Source of the DNA: Lichenibacterium dinghuense
GTDB lineage: Bacteria; Pseudomonadota; Alphaproteobacteria; Rhizobiales; Beijerinckiaceae
Direction of reading: 5' to 3'
Length of the DNA stretch: 52,104 nucleotides
NCBI RefSeq assembly: GCF_021730615.1
Contig: NZ_JAJLMN010000005.1
Coordinates: 1-52,104 of the forward strand
Under the pieces are notes generated by a model that ran no database searches, was not told the origin of the DNA, and saw nothing but the letters and a program-made list of their open reading frames with translations. Below are positions 8,975-17,145 of the stretch, piece after piece (positions within the stretch are counted from its first letter, which is position 1; each line of letters begins with the position of its first letter). A program made the position numbers and the translations under genes.

Positions 8975-9594
8975 CTGAACTCCGCTCGTGCCGTTCCGAT
9001 CAGCCTCCCTCGCATTGGTTAAAGGACAGGAGCCGAACTTCCATCCTGCTGCACGCCGCCGGCGCCGAGCGGTTCATGCTCGATCGCTTGGGGCTCGACG
9101 GCGATCCGCCGCTCCGCTGCGAGGTCGAGCGGCTGCGCGAGGCTTTGGAAAGGCTGTCCGTCGTGCGATGTGAACGACCGTTCAACTTCCAGTGTCGCTG
9201 AGGACTGGACTCCTGTTGAACGCGCTTCACAATCCTGACCACAGGATCGCCACATTTAAGACCCTGCCGCTTTTGAACGGACCACGGCCTCGCTTTTCGC
9301 GCTGTGATGACCTCGGAAGCGAGGCCGTGGGACGCGGGCTCAACCCACTGCAGGGAGCTGCAGTAGACTTCAACCATTTTCGACACTTGGTAGCAAGACA
9401 GAATCAGGTCGAGACCCTTCTGTGGCACGACGATCCTCGCCCTGCCCCACGGCTTCTACCGTTCCTCTTCGCCGGAGTCGCGTTCCCGGACGGGTCAGGA
9501 CGGCGCTGGAGCGGGTGGTAGAGCTGGTCTGAACCCGCTCCCGTCTCCGCTCACTGCCGGAGGTCAGGTCGTCTACGAACCCGCGGAGAGCGCG
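8975..9594. other. Gene-poor stretch before the copper-protein gene
   Basis: No well-supported gene. A short plus ORF ending at 9201 contains a coiled-coil-like CEVERLREALERL and may be a remnant. A perfect 14-bp inverted repeat (CCACGGCCTCGCTT at 9282-9295, complement at 9317-9330) with a 21-nt loop could form a strong hairpin. Confidence 0.45.
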
Positions 9595-9924
9595 ATGCAG
9601 ATGCTGTCAAATGAAACTAATAGTTGTATAAAGACCTGCCTCAAGTGCTACAGCACCTGCCTCGGCATGGCCTCGAACCATTGCCTCAAGGTCGGCGGCC
9701 CGCATGTCGAGCAGGACCACTTCCGGCTCATGCTGGCCTGCGCCGAGGTGTGCCGCACCCACGCGCACCTGATGCTCCTGGGCTCGCCCCACGCCAAGCA
9801 CCTCGCACCGGAGTGCGCCGAGATCGCCACCAAGTGCGCCGAGAGCTGTGAAAAGGTCGGCGACATGGATGAGTGCGTGAAGACCTGTCGCGCTTGCGCG
9901 GCTTCCTGCGCCGCGATGGGCTGA
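9595..9924 (+). CDS. Four-helix-bundle copper-binding protein (Csp/DUF326 type)
   Basis: 109-aa cytosolic protein without signal peptide and with 14 Cys arranged on helices (CIKTCLKCYSTC, CAEVCRTH, CAEIATKCAESC, CVKTCRACAASC). This spacing is that of Csp copper-storage proteins and DUF326 four-helix bundles, where Cys lining the bundle core bind many Cu(I). Likely role: buffering copper. No copper exporter, CueR or CsoR homologue is nearby, so it stands alone. The start is the ATG at 9595 or the one at 9601. Confidence 0.85.
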   Translation: MQMLSNETNSCIKTCLKCYSTCLGMASNHCLKVGGPHVEQDHFRLMLACAEVCRTHAHLMLLGSPHAKHLAPECAEIATKCAESCEKVGDMDECVKTCRACAASCAAMG

Positions 9925-9963
9925 GGCGCATCAGGCTACGTCGACTGAAAGGCAGCCATGCGC

Positions 9964-9979
9964 AGGCAAGCGCTTGCCT
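9964..9979. promoter_or_regulatory. Perfect 16-bp palindrome after the copper-protein gene
   Basis: AGGCAAGCGCTTGCCT is self-complementary and lies 40 nt after the stop of the copper-binding protein. It may be a terminator stem (no T-run seen) or a protein-binding site. Confidence 0.35.
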
Positions 9980-10019
9980 GCTCGTCCTAGTCGACTCATC
10001 TCAGGAGGGCAGTGGAGAC

Positions 10020-10049
10020 GCTGCATGCCCTTCTTGGGCGTTTCCTCCC
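10020..10049 (+). ncRNA. 5' part of an sRNA-like repeat, split by an IS
   Basis: Contains the GCCC-ttctt-GGGC hairpin and the tttcctccc motif also present at 21852-21874. Its 3' half (terminator hairpin) is at 11432-11470, beyond the IS5-type insertion. Confidence 0.5.
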
Positions 10050-11431
10050 TAGCAGGCCGCTGAAAAAGGCTTCGGGGTCTGGCCAGTTCGTGATTCACTC
10101 CGCCTTGCTCATGGGGGGAGTATCGAGTGCGCGGACAGGACAGCCGGAGCGGCTCGCTGTTTTCCTACGTGGACCTGGAGCAGCGGGTCCGTTCGGATCA
10201 TCCCCTGCGTACGATCCGGGCTTTGGTGAACGAAGCTCTGGCGTCGCTCGACGGGCGCTTCGGCGAGATCTACTCGGAGATCGGCCGTCCCTCGATCCCG
10301 CCCGAGCAGCTGCTGCGGGCGATGCTGCTGCAGGTCTTCTATTCGGTGCGGTCCGAGCGCCAGCTGATGGAGCAGCTCGACTTCAACCTTCTGTTCCGCT
10401 GGTTCGTGGGCTTGGGCATCGACGATCCCGTGTGGGACGCCTCGACCTTCTCCAAGAACCGCGACCGCCTGCTCGACGGCAGCGTGGCGGCGGCGTTCCT
10501 GAGTGCGGTGCTGGCCATCCCGCGGGTGAAGCGGCTGCTGTCGCAGGACCACTTCAGCGTGGACGGCACGCTGATCCAGGCCTGGGCCTCGATGAAGAGC
10601 TTCAGGCCCAGGCACGGCGACACGCCGCCGAACCCGCCCGCTTCTGCCGAGCCGCCCGCGGGCGGGCGCGGTGGACGCGGTGGACGCAATGCCGAGGCGG
10701 ACTTCCACGGGGAGCGCCTGAGCAACGACACGCATCGGAGCGTCACGGATCCCGAGGCGCGGCTTTACCGCAAGGGACGGGGCCGGGAAGCCAGGCTGTG
10801 CTTCATGGGGCATGCGCTGATGGAGAACCGCCATGGGCTGATCGTGGACGGCTGCGTGACCGAGGCCAACGGCCACGCCGAGCGCACCGCGGCCCTCGCC
10901 ATGATCGAGAAACGCGCCGATCGGCCGGGCCGCATCACGCTCGGGGCCGACAAGGGGTATGACGCCGAGGACTTCGTCAACGAGCTGCGGAGCATGAACG
11001 TCACGCCGCACATCGCCCGCAACACGGCCAAGCGCCGCTCGGCCGTCGACGGGCGCACGACGCGTCACCCCGGCTACGCCGTGAGCCAGCGCATCCGCAA
11101 GCGCATCGAGGAGGGGTTCGGCTGGGGCAAGGAGTTCGGGCTGCTGCGCCGCATCCGGATGCGCGGCCGCGAGCGGGTCGACATGGCCTTCGCCGTCTCG
11201 GCCGCGGCCTGCAACCTCATACGCCTGCCAAAGCTGCTGGCCGAACCAGCGGTGGCGTGAGGTGGCGTGACATGGGGCCCTGTCCCGTCGCGACGAGCGC
11301 CAGCCCCGTCGCGGCGGCAAAGGAGCGGACAGCAAAAAGACCGACCCTCACGCTTTCCATCGTCCACCCGCCAAAAACGACGCCGGATGAAGCTCAGGGG
11401 CTGAACGTCGACCTTTTTCAGCGACCTGCTA
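10050..11431 (+). mobile_element. IS5/IS1182-like element with CTAG target duplication
   Basis: The ends are near-perfect 20-bp inverted repeats: TAGCAGGCCGCTGAAAAAGG at 10050-10069 and the complement of TAGCAGGTCGCTGAAAAAGG at 11412-11431. CTAG occurs at both borders (10049-10052 and 11429-11432), as expected of a 4-bp target duplication. Flanks 10020-10049 and 11432-11470 rejoin to a sequence nearly identical to 21850-21908, showing exactly what was interrupted. It holds one transposase gene. Confidence 0.88.
10127..11260 (+). CDS. IS5/IS1182-like transposase
   Basis: 377-aa DDE transposase that looks intact. It begins with the IS5/IS1182-type N-terminus (SYVDLEQRVRSDHPLRTIR), contains FSVDGTLIQAWASMKS with the first acidic residue, and TLGADKGYDAEDFV with the second. 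The C-terminal part has RIRKRIEEGFGWGKEFG, which carries the conserved Glu. A Gly/Arg/Pro-rich spacer (about 165-190) sits between the first and second motifs. GTG start at 10127. Confidence 0.9.
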   Translation: MRGQDSRSGSLFSYVDLEQRVRSDHPLRTIRALVNEALASLDGRFGEIYSEIGRPSIPPEQLLRAMLLQVFYSVRSERQLMEQLDFNLLFRWFVGLGIDDPVWDASTFSKNRDRLLDGSVAAAFLSAVLAIPRVKRLLSQDHFSVDGTLIQAWASMKSFRPRHGDTPPNPPASAEPPAGGRGGRGGRNAEADFHGERLSNDTHRSVTDPEARLYRKGRGREARLCFMGHALMENRHGLIVDGCVTEANGHAERTAALAMIEKRADRPGRITLGADKGYDAEDFVNELRSMNVTPHIARNTAKRRSAVDGRTTRHPGYAVSQRIRKRIEEGFGWGKEFGLLRRIRMRGRERVDMAFAVSAAACNLIRLPKLLAEPAVA

Positions 11432-11475
11432 GACTTGGGCCGCTCGCCGCAAGGTGGAGCGGCCTTTTTCTTGTC
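11432..11475 (+). terminator. Terminator half of the interrupted sRNA-like repeat
   Basis: GGCCGCTCgccgcaaggtgGAGCGGCC followed by tttttc forms a textbook rho-independent terminator. It matches the terminator at 21881-21915. Confidence 0.7.
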
Positions 11476-11497
11476 GGGGTCAGGCGCGACGGTCCGT

Positions 11498-11716
11498 TCA
11501 GCGCTCGTGAACCACGATCGACCTGACCCGCAGACCGCGGTGCGCCGGGTCGCAATCCCAGACTCTGCCCGGGTACTCAATAGCCAGCCTGTCCACGATC
11601 TCGCCGAGCGTCGGGATTAGCCGAACTCCAGGGTCTGCGGATCCGACAGGCTCGGCAGTTGCATCGACAGGGTGAACGGTGATCTCGCAGCCCCGAATGA
11701 CCCGGCCTTCCACCAT
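11498..11716 (-). CDS. Hypothetical protein, 72 aa
   Basis: Small protein with alternating hydrophobic strands (VIRGCEITVHPV, GLRVRSIVVHER) and a helix GEIVDRLAIEYPG. No family is recognised. A competing minus frame at 11617-11895 looks less protein-like. Confidence 0.4.
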   Translation of the reverse strand: MVEGRVIRGCEITVHPVDATAEPVGSADPGVRLIPTLGEIVDRLAIEYPGRVWDCDPAHRGLRVRSIVVHER

Positions 11717-12044
11717 CCTTGTCCCTTCCGCCGATCGTGTCCGGACGGGTCTACCACGTCAGGCCTTGCCAAGATCCGTTCCATCCTTGATGGCCGCCAT
11801 ACCCGAAACGTATCGCCATCGAGGCGTCCCGCAGCGGTGAGACGGGCGGCATGACGCCAAGCGTTCGAAGGACTGTACGTTCCTACAGCCGCCACATACT
11901 GGCCTTCTGCCGCTCACCACGACGTCCTGACGTTGAAGCCTTCAGCTTCTCGCCTCGGTACCGTTCCGGTGAGTAGGCAAGATTACAAAATGGTAAGTCT
12001 TGCCATGCGAGGCTATAGCAGCCTCGAATGGGACATGACGTAAG
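11717..12044. other. Intergenic region before the PilZ-like gene
   Basis: No gene supported. An AT-richer stretch (about 11975-12010, aagattacaaaatggtaagtcttgcc) may hold the promoter of the plus-strand PilZ/HD-GYP genes; no firm boxes were assigned. Confidence 0.35.
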
Positions 12045-12452
12045 ATGTTTAGCATCAGGAAGGCTTGGAACGGCATCAGCGGCGGAAAACCTCATGCACC
12101 TATTTCGACCATCCCGCGGGACATCTTGTCTCGAAGAGCCGCCGTCGACGTCCAGCTTACAACACTCGATGCTATCGAGCCAAGCGACACACGCGCTGCA
12201 CCCCGCTTCCTTCCCGGAAAAACCACAACTATTCTTACAACCAAAAGCGGCAAGCGGTTGGCGGCGCGCATCATCAACGTGTCCGCCACGGGGGTAGCTG
12301 TTGAGGCCGAAGCGGCAGATCTCCGCGCCGACGATGTCGCCAAGGTCGGCAGCCGTCCTGTGACACCGGGTCGGCGTGTAGCGCACGGCATCGTGCTCGT
12401 CTTTCAAACTCCTCTGAAGCCCGAGGAGTGCGGCCCCGATATCGTGCTCTGA
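12045..12452 (+). CDS. PilZ-like domain protein
   Basis: 135-aa soluble protein. The second half resembles PilZ: APRFLPGKTTTILTTKSGKR, AARIINVSATGVAVEA (the N/DxSxxG-like motif reads NVSATG), then GRRVAHGIVLVF. The upstream Arg motif is weak (RRAAVD), so c-di-GMP binding is uncertain. It lies directly before the HD-GYP gene, which favours a role in c-di-GMP signalling, perhaps as an effector. Confidence 0.6.
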   Translation: MFSIRKAWNGISGGKPHAPISTIPRDILSRRAAVDVQLTTLDAIEPSDTRAAPRFLPGKTTTILTTKSGKRLAARIINVSATGVAVEAEAADLRADDVAKVGSRPVTPGRRVAHGIVLVFQTPLKPEECGPDIVL

Positions 12453-12609
12453 TGGCTCAGGCTGCCCGCGATGCTGTCGGCCGCGATCCGGCCGAGTCCC
12501 GGATGATGCTTCGTTCACCCTGAACGCAGCATGCAGCCTGAATGTAGTTCAAGGTTTGTCAGTGATTCAACCTTCACGGCACAGGCTGGCCTCGATTGAG
12601 GAGCGGCCG

Positions 12610-13998
12610 ATGCACTTGGCGAGTGTAGTCAACGAGGGTGGAGCAACGGACACCGTCCGGCTGTCCGAGATACTCGGCGCCCTCAGCCATGCCCTGGATC
12701 TCACGGAGGGCCAGCCGTCGGGGCACTGCGTCCGCGCTACCTGGATCGCCGTGAAGATCGGCCATGCTATGGCGCTCGGTGAAGAGCAGCTCCGCGACGT
12801 CTACTTCACGACTCTGATGAAAGACCTGGGCTGCTCGTCCAACGCGGCGCGGATCTGCGAGCTTTACCTGTCCGACGACATCGCCTTCAAGCGCGACAGC
12901 AAGACAATGGGCGAAAGCCTGCCGAGCGTGCTCGGCTTCGTGTTCTCCCACACGGGGCTGAAGGCGGGGCTCGCCGAACGGCTGAAAGCGATCCTCAACA
13001 TCCTGCAGAACGGCGGCACCATCGTCGATGGGCTGATCGAAACGCGCTGCGAGCGTGGCGCCGCCGTCGCGGCGAGCCTGCGCCTGCCCGCGACCGTGTG
13101 CGACGGCATCCGGTCGCTCGACGAGCACTGGAACGGCGCGGGGCGGCCCGACCGCCTGCGTGGCGACACCATCCCGCTCCCGTCACGGCTCGCGCTTTTG
13201 GCGCAGGTGGTAGACGTATTCCACCGCTCGACCGGGCACGAGGCCGCCTTAGCCGAGGCGCGCCGGCGATCCGGGACGTGGTTCGATCCCGACCTCGTAG
13301 CCGTCTTCCTGGATCTGGCCGAGGCCGATGAGTTCTGGACAGGCTTGGAGGCGAAGGATCTCGAGGCCGCCGTCTTCGATATGGAGCCGGCCGGCCCCGC
13401 GGCGGCGATCGACGAGGACTATCTCGACGACATCGCCCGCGCCTTCGCGCATGTCATCGACTCCAAGAGCCCCTTCACCTCGGGCCATTCGGAGCGGGTC
13501 GCCGTCTACGCCGACCTCGTGGCGGCCGAGCTCGGCTACGATGCTGCGCGGCGGCGCTGGCTGCGCCGTGCGGCACTGTTGCACGACATCGGCAAACTCG
13601 GCGTGAGCAACGCTGTTTTGGACAAGCCCGGCAAGCTCGACGACGAGCAGTGGCGCGAGATGCGCGAGCACGCCACCTTGTCCGAAAGCATCCTGTGGCG
13701 CGTGGCAGCCTTCCGCGACATGGCGCGGATCGGCGGCGCCCACCACGAGCGTCTCGACGGGCGGGGCTACCCGCGCGGCCTCGCCGGCGACGCCATCGCA
13801 CTCGACACGCGTATCGTGTCGGTAGCCGACGTCTTCGACGCGCTGACGGCCGACCGCCCCTACCGGGCCGCCATGCCGGTCGAGAGGGCGCTCGGCATCA
13901 TGCGCAAGGACCTTGGCCTCGCCTTCGACCCGATCTGTTTTGCAGCGCTTGAGCGCGCCCTTGTCGCCATGGAAGCGCAGCTCGGGTTAGCGGCCTGA
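12610..13998 (+). CDS. HD-GYP domain c-di-GMP phosphodiesterase
   Basis: 462-aa cytosolic protein with two HD-related halves. The N-terminal half keeps a degenerate HD fold (SGHCVRATWIAVKIG, DEHWNGAGRPDRLRG). The C-terminal half is canonical HD-GYP: SGHSERVAVYADLVA, LLHDIGKLG (about 322-330), HHERLDGRGYPRGL (GYP at about 386) and RIVSVADVFDALTADRPYR. In the family this hydrolyses c-di-GMP to pGpG/GMP, opposing the GGDEF protein at 42922 and lowering BcsA activity. ATG at 12610 is preferred because GAGGAG lies upstream; an earlier TTG at 12556 is possible. Confidence 0.9.
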   Translation: MHLASVVNEGGATDTVRLSEILGALSHALDLTEGQPSGHCVRATWIAVKIGHAMALGEEQLRDVYFTTLMKDLGCSSNAARICELYLSDDIAFKRDSKTMGESLPSVLGFVFSHTGLKAGLAERLKAILNILQNGGTIVDGLIETRCERGAAVAASLRLPATVCDGIRSLDEHWNGAGRPDRLRGDTIPLPSRLALLAQVVDVFHRSTGHEAALAEARRRSGTWFDPDLVAVFLDLAEADEFWTGLEAKDLEAAVFDMEPAGPAAAIDEDYLDDIARAFAHVIDSKSPFTSGHSERVAVYADLVAAELGYDAARRRWLRRAALLHDIGKLGVSNAVLDKPGKLDDEQWREMREHATLSESILWRVAAFRDMARIGGAHHERLDGRGYPRGLAGDAIALDTRIVSVADVFDALTADRPYRAAMPVERALGIMRKDLGLAFDPICFAALERALVAMEAQLGLAA

Positions 13999-14004
13999 GT
14001 CCGC

Positions 14005-14182
14005 GTGGTGCTCTCGACCTACCACCTGGACTACGACCCGCAGAACGACGCGCCAAGCAAACTCGCCGCACTGTGCCAGCGGTGTCACCTCATGCACGAC
14101 GCGCCGGAGCATCACCGACGGCGTCATGGCGGTGCGGGCCAGGCAGGCGGGCGAGGACCTGTTCGAGGGGCCGTATGGGTGA
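14005..14182 (+). pseudogene. HNH endonuclease remnant, frameshifted
   Basis: Codes for the HNH core STYHLDYDPQNDAPSKLAAL then CQRCHLMHDAPEH. After about 14120 the frame must shift by one base to reach the family end, AGEDLFEGPYG and a stop at 14182. The N-terminal part is missing. The same DLFEGPYG ending occurs in a second remnant at 22495-22588. Confidence 0.65.
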
Positions 14183-14227
14183 GGATAGCCTGTCTCCCTG
14201 CATGTACATGAAGCATAACCTCAACGT

Positions 14228-14854
14228 ATGGTGACCCATAGCCACGCATGCACGGGAGAGCGCGCCTTGAGCAATGTTCCATCCGCTTCGAGGACGACGG
14301 CGCTGCGCCCGGATCGCGGGATCATCTCGGTCATCGAGGGCGGAGCATCCGAGGCGGCGATGGGACAGGGACGGCTGGAATTGCTGGCCACGCCGGACCC
14401 CGCCGAACCGGTGGCATTGACGCCGCGCCACTACCAGACGGCGTTGAGCCTGCTCGAATGCGCCGCCAAGGCGCTGGAAATCCTGTACGACCGCCGCGAC
14501 CAGCTCGAAGCCTCAATCGAGGACGTGTCCATGCGGGCTGAGAGCGCCGTGGTGGCGGCTCAGGCCAAGGTGCTCGATTGGCAAAAGCTCGCGGCCGGCT
14601 TCAAGAACGACAATCAGGAGCTGGAGCGCCGTCTAGCCGTTATGCAGCAACGCGCCGAGCTGGCTGAAACACAGCTTGAAGCCGAGCGCGCCCGGGCCGA
14701 CGCCGCCGAACGGCAGGCCGCCGAGGCGCTAGGCCTGTCTCAGGGGTTGCATTCTAAGATCATCTCGGCCTTCGGCCGCGGCTCCACGGCCCACAGGGCG
14801 TTGCTGGTCGCTGTCGACGATGCCCCAGGGGCTTCCAAAGCTCCCAGCGCTTGA
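14228..14854 (+). CDS. Coiled-coil protein A
   Basis: 208-aa cytosolic protein. A short N-terminal segment is followed by RHYQTALSLLECAAKALEIL and a coiled coil of about 90 residues (AESAVVAAQAKVLDWQKL through ELERRLAVMQQRAELAETQL), then a short tail. A TTG at 14268 with GGGAGAG upstream is a possible alternative start. First of three adjacent coiled-coil genes that follow HD-GYP; no enzyme motif is visible. Likely a structural or scaffold protein (inference). Confidence 0.65.
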   Translation: MVTHSHACTGERALSNVPSASRTTALRPDRGIISVIEGGASEAAMGQGRLELLATPDPAEPVALTPRHYQTALSLLECAAKALEILYDRRDQLEASIEDVSMRAESAVVAAQAKVLDWQKLAAGFKNDNQELERRLAVMQQRAELAETQLEAERARADAAERQAAEALGLSQGLHSKIISAFGRGSTAHRALLVAVDDAPGASKAPSA

Positions 14855-14932
14855 GGGGTTCGAAGCCGTTCCATGCGGCCGACTTGGCCGGTGCGATGAA
14901 AGCCCGGTGACGGTGCAGAGGTGGTGAGGTCC

Positions 14933-16456
14933 ATGTTCGAAGGTTGGTCGCTGCTGAGGAGGCGCATATCCACCGGGGACGAAACCTCGCCGCGGACGCA
15001 TGCTTCCGAGTTGGGCAGGCCGGCCGGCCGCGTCGAACACGGCGAGCGGACGGAGCAGGTGGAGCGCGAGCCCGGCCCGGCGCAGCTCACCGGCGGCGGC
15101 CCGCTCGACACGCTCGGCCAGCAGAGCGAGAGCGTGCGTGACCGGGTGAACCGAATGGCGGAGCGCCTCGACGAGATGCGCTCGCTGTCGGCGGAGTTCG
15201 GGCTCATCATCGGCCCGCTCAACGACTTCGTCGACCAGCACGCGGCTTCCCGTGCCCGGCTGATGGAGGTCGAGGCGCTGCTCAGGCGCGAGCGCGAGCT
15301 TGGCTCGGCCGCGCGGGCGGAACTCGCCACTCTGCAAGTGACGAGCGCTAAGACTTTCGGCGATTTCCAGGACGCACTGGCGGCCCTCACCGAGCGCGAG
15401 GAGGTCCTGCGCCGCCAGGACGTGCAGGTGACAGAGTTGCGCATCCGCGCGGCCGACCTCAAGACCCACGCCGATAGCCTGGACGCGCGGCTGTTCGCAG
15501 AGGCCGACCGGAGCCGCGGGCTAGCCGAGGACAACGCCGCACTGCGCGGCGAGGTGGCGCTCGCCGAGGAAGCGAGCGCCACCTCCGACCGTGCCCTCGC
15601 TGAGACGCGCGAGACACTGGGGTTGACGGAGGCCGAGGTGTCGCGCCTGCAAGCGCTGGCAGAATCACAGTCTCTGAAAATTGCCGGCCTCAACCGCACG
15701 GTCGCGGATCTGGAACCCCAACTTCAGATGGCGCGCAGCACGGCAGCGCTGGTGCAAGGTAAATACGCGGTCGAACAAGCGGCCCGACAGAAAATCGAGG
15801 CGTCGCGCGACGCCGAGCGGGCCGCCCACGAGATGGAGCTCGCCTCTCAGGCGATGAAGATCGATGGGCTCAACGCGCACGTGGCCAACACCGACCGGCT
15901 GATCGCTCACCTGCGCGACCAGCTCCACGACAAGTCCGAGGCCCACCGCGCTTCCGAGAAGGCCTCGCGCGATGCCACCGCCGAGCGCCTGTCGCTGGAG
16001 CGGCGGCTCGACGCGGCACAGGAGGCGGCGGCCCGTGCCAACGCGCAGCTCGCCGAGGCACAGCGCGTGGGGACCGGGCTCGCCGACCGCGCCGACATGC
16101 TGGCCAAGGCGGTGGCCGCCAAAGACCAGGCACTCGACGCCGCCAACCGCAAGGCCGCGAACCTGCTCGATCGCATCGAGGGGCTGAACGCCCGCTTCGC
16201 GCTGGAACGCTCGGAGTTCGAGGCGACGCACCGGCGCACTATCGAAGAGCTGCAGAACGAGCGGGCCGAGCGCTCGCTGGCCCACGGCGCGCTCGACATA
16301 GCGCGCCGCAGCCGCACGGCGCTGCTTGCCCAATATACGGAGCTGAAGCGTCGCACCGGCGCGCCCGACCCGCGGCCGTCGGACGAGCCTCGCGACGAGG
16401 CCCGCGCGGTTGACAGCAACGTCATGGCGTTTGTGCCGCCCGACGCGAGCGCGTGA
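14933..16456 (+). CDS. Long coiled-coil protein B (intermediate-filament-like architecture)
   Basis: 507-aa protein that is almost entirely heptad-rich coiled coil from about residue 60 to 470, with a basic non-coiled N-terminus (FEGWSLLRRRISTGDE) and an acidic disordered tail. Head, long rod and tail resemble crescentin-type bacterial filament proteins, but I cannot establish homology. ATG at 14933 follows a GGTGAGG; GTGs upstream (14921) are possible. It lies in the same direction as coiled-coil genes A and C, and downstream of PilZ-like/HD-GYP, so a role in organising surface polysaccharide or cell shape is a guess. Confidence 0.7.
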   Translation: MFEGWSLLRRRISTGDETSPRTHASELGRPAGRVEHGERTEQVEREPGPAQLTGGGPLDTLGQQSESVRDRVNRMAERLDEMRSLSAEFGLIIGPLNDFVDQHAASRARLMEVEALLRRERELGSAARAELATLQVTSAKTFGDFQDALAALTEREEVLRRQDVQVTELRIRAADLKTHADSLDARLFAEADRSRGLAEDNAALRGEVALAEEASATSDRALAETRETLGLTEAEVSRLQALAESQSLKIAGLNRTVADLEPQLQMARSTAALVQGKYAVEQAARQKIEASRDAERAAHEMELASQAMKIDGLNAHVANTDRLIAHLRDQLHDKSEAHRASEKASRDATAERLSLERRLDAAQEAAARANAQLAEAQRVGTGLADRADMLAKAVAAKDQALDAANRKAANLLDRIEGLNARFALERSEFEATHRRTIEELQNERAERSLAHGALDIARRSRTALLAQYTELKRRTGAPDPRPSDEPRDEARAVDSNVMAFVPPDASA

Positions 16457-16522
16457 CGATCGATCAATCCCGGCCGCGTGTTGATGGCCGAGTCCCTAAC
16501 CGAGTTCCCCGAGGAGAGTGCG

Positions 16523-16975
16523 ATGGTGGAAGCCGCGATGCAGAGCCGTGACGAGGCCGAGTCGACCGCCCTGGCTGTGGTGCCGACGACGCCCGCGGGT
16601 GGGCCGGGCGCGGCGTCCGACCGGGTCGTAGAGTTTTCGGCCTCGATGAAGGACCGGCTGCTCCAGAGCGCCGCAGACGGCACGAATGCGGGCAAGCGCG
16701 ATTGGTCCTCCGCGCTCGACCTCGTCAGCGAAGCCTTCGAGGCTATCCGTATGGCGGACGAACGGGCCGCGGCCTCCGAGGAATACCAAGCCGAGCTGGT
16801 CCAGCGCCATGCCGACCACGTGAAGGTACTGGAGACCCGCATCGCCGCTGCCGAGAAGCGTGCCGACGCGGCCGAGAACCGCGCCAAGACGGCCGAGGGT
16901 TGGCTGTCGAAGTTCCACGACACGATCATCGACGAGTTTCAGCGCACCTTCGCATCACGTGGTGGGGCACGCTGA
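16523..16975 (+). CDS. Coiled-coil protein C
   Basis: 150-aa protein. N-terminal variable segment; SALDLVSEAFEAIRMADERA begins a helix that continues as a coiled coil (RIAAAEKRADAAENRAKTAE) and ends WLSKFHDTIIDEFQRTF. ATG at 16523 has GAGGAG seven bases upstream; ATGs at 16478/16484 are alternatives. Third of the coiled-coil trio, 66 nt after protein B. A terminator hairpin follows, so the transcript probably ends here. Confidence 0.65.
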   Translation: MVEAAMQSRDEAESTALAVVPTTPAGGPGAASDRVVEFSASMKDRLLQSAADGTNAGKRDWSSALDLVSEAFEAIRMADERAAASEEYQAELVQRHADHVKVLETRIAAAEKRADAAENRAKTAEGWLSKFHDTIIDEFQRTFASRGGAR

Positions 16976-16997
16976 TATCTGTCTAGCCGGCAATCCA

Positions 16998-17026
16998 GGG
17001 GAGGCCAGTGCGGATGCGGTCTCCCC
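16998..17026 (+). terminator. Terminator-like hairpin after coiled-coil gene C
   Basis: GGGGAGGCC and GGTCTCCCC pair around agtgcggatgc. The same module, loop included, recurs at 25022-25052 after the histidine kinase gene. Confidence 0.6.
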
Positions 17027-17145
17027 CAATCGAGCCGAACGATTAAAGATCGTCCACCTTCGAAACTCCTCCCAGCAGCCTGCGTAGCTTCTGCCGATCC
17101 CTCGCGTGGCGTCACCGCCCGTGCGGGGTCATACAGGAGTAGACC

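Noticed and set aside
10109-11335. 408-aa minus-strand ORF
   Set aside because: Antisense of the IS5-type transposase.
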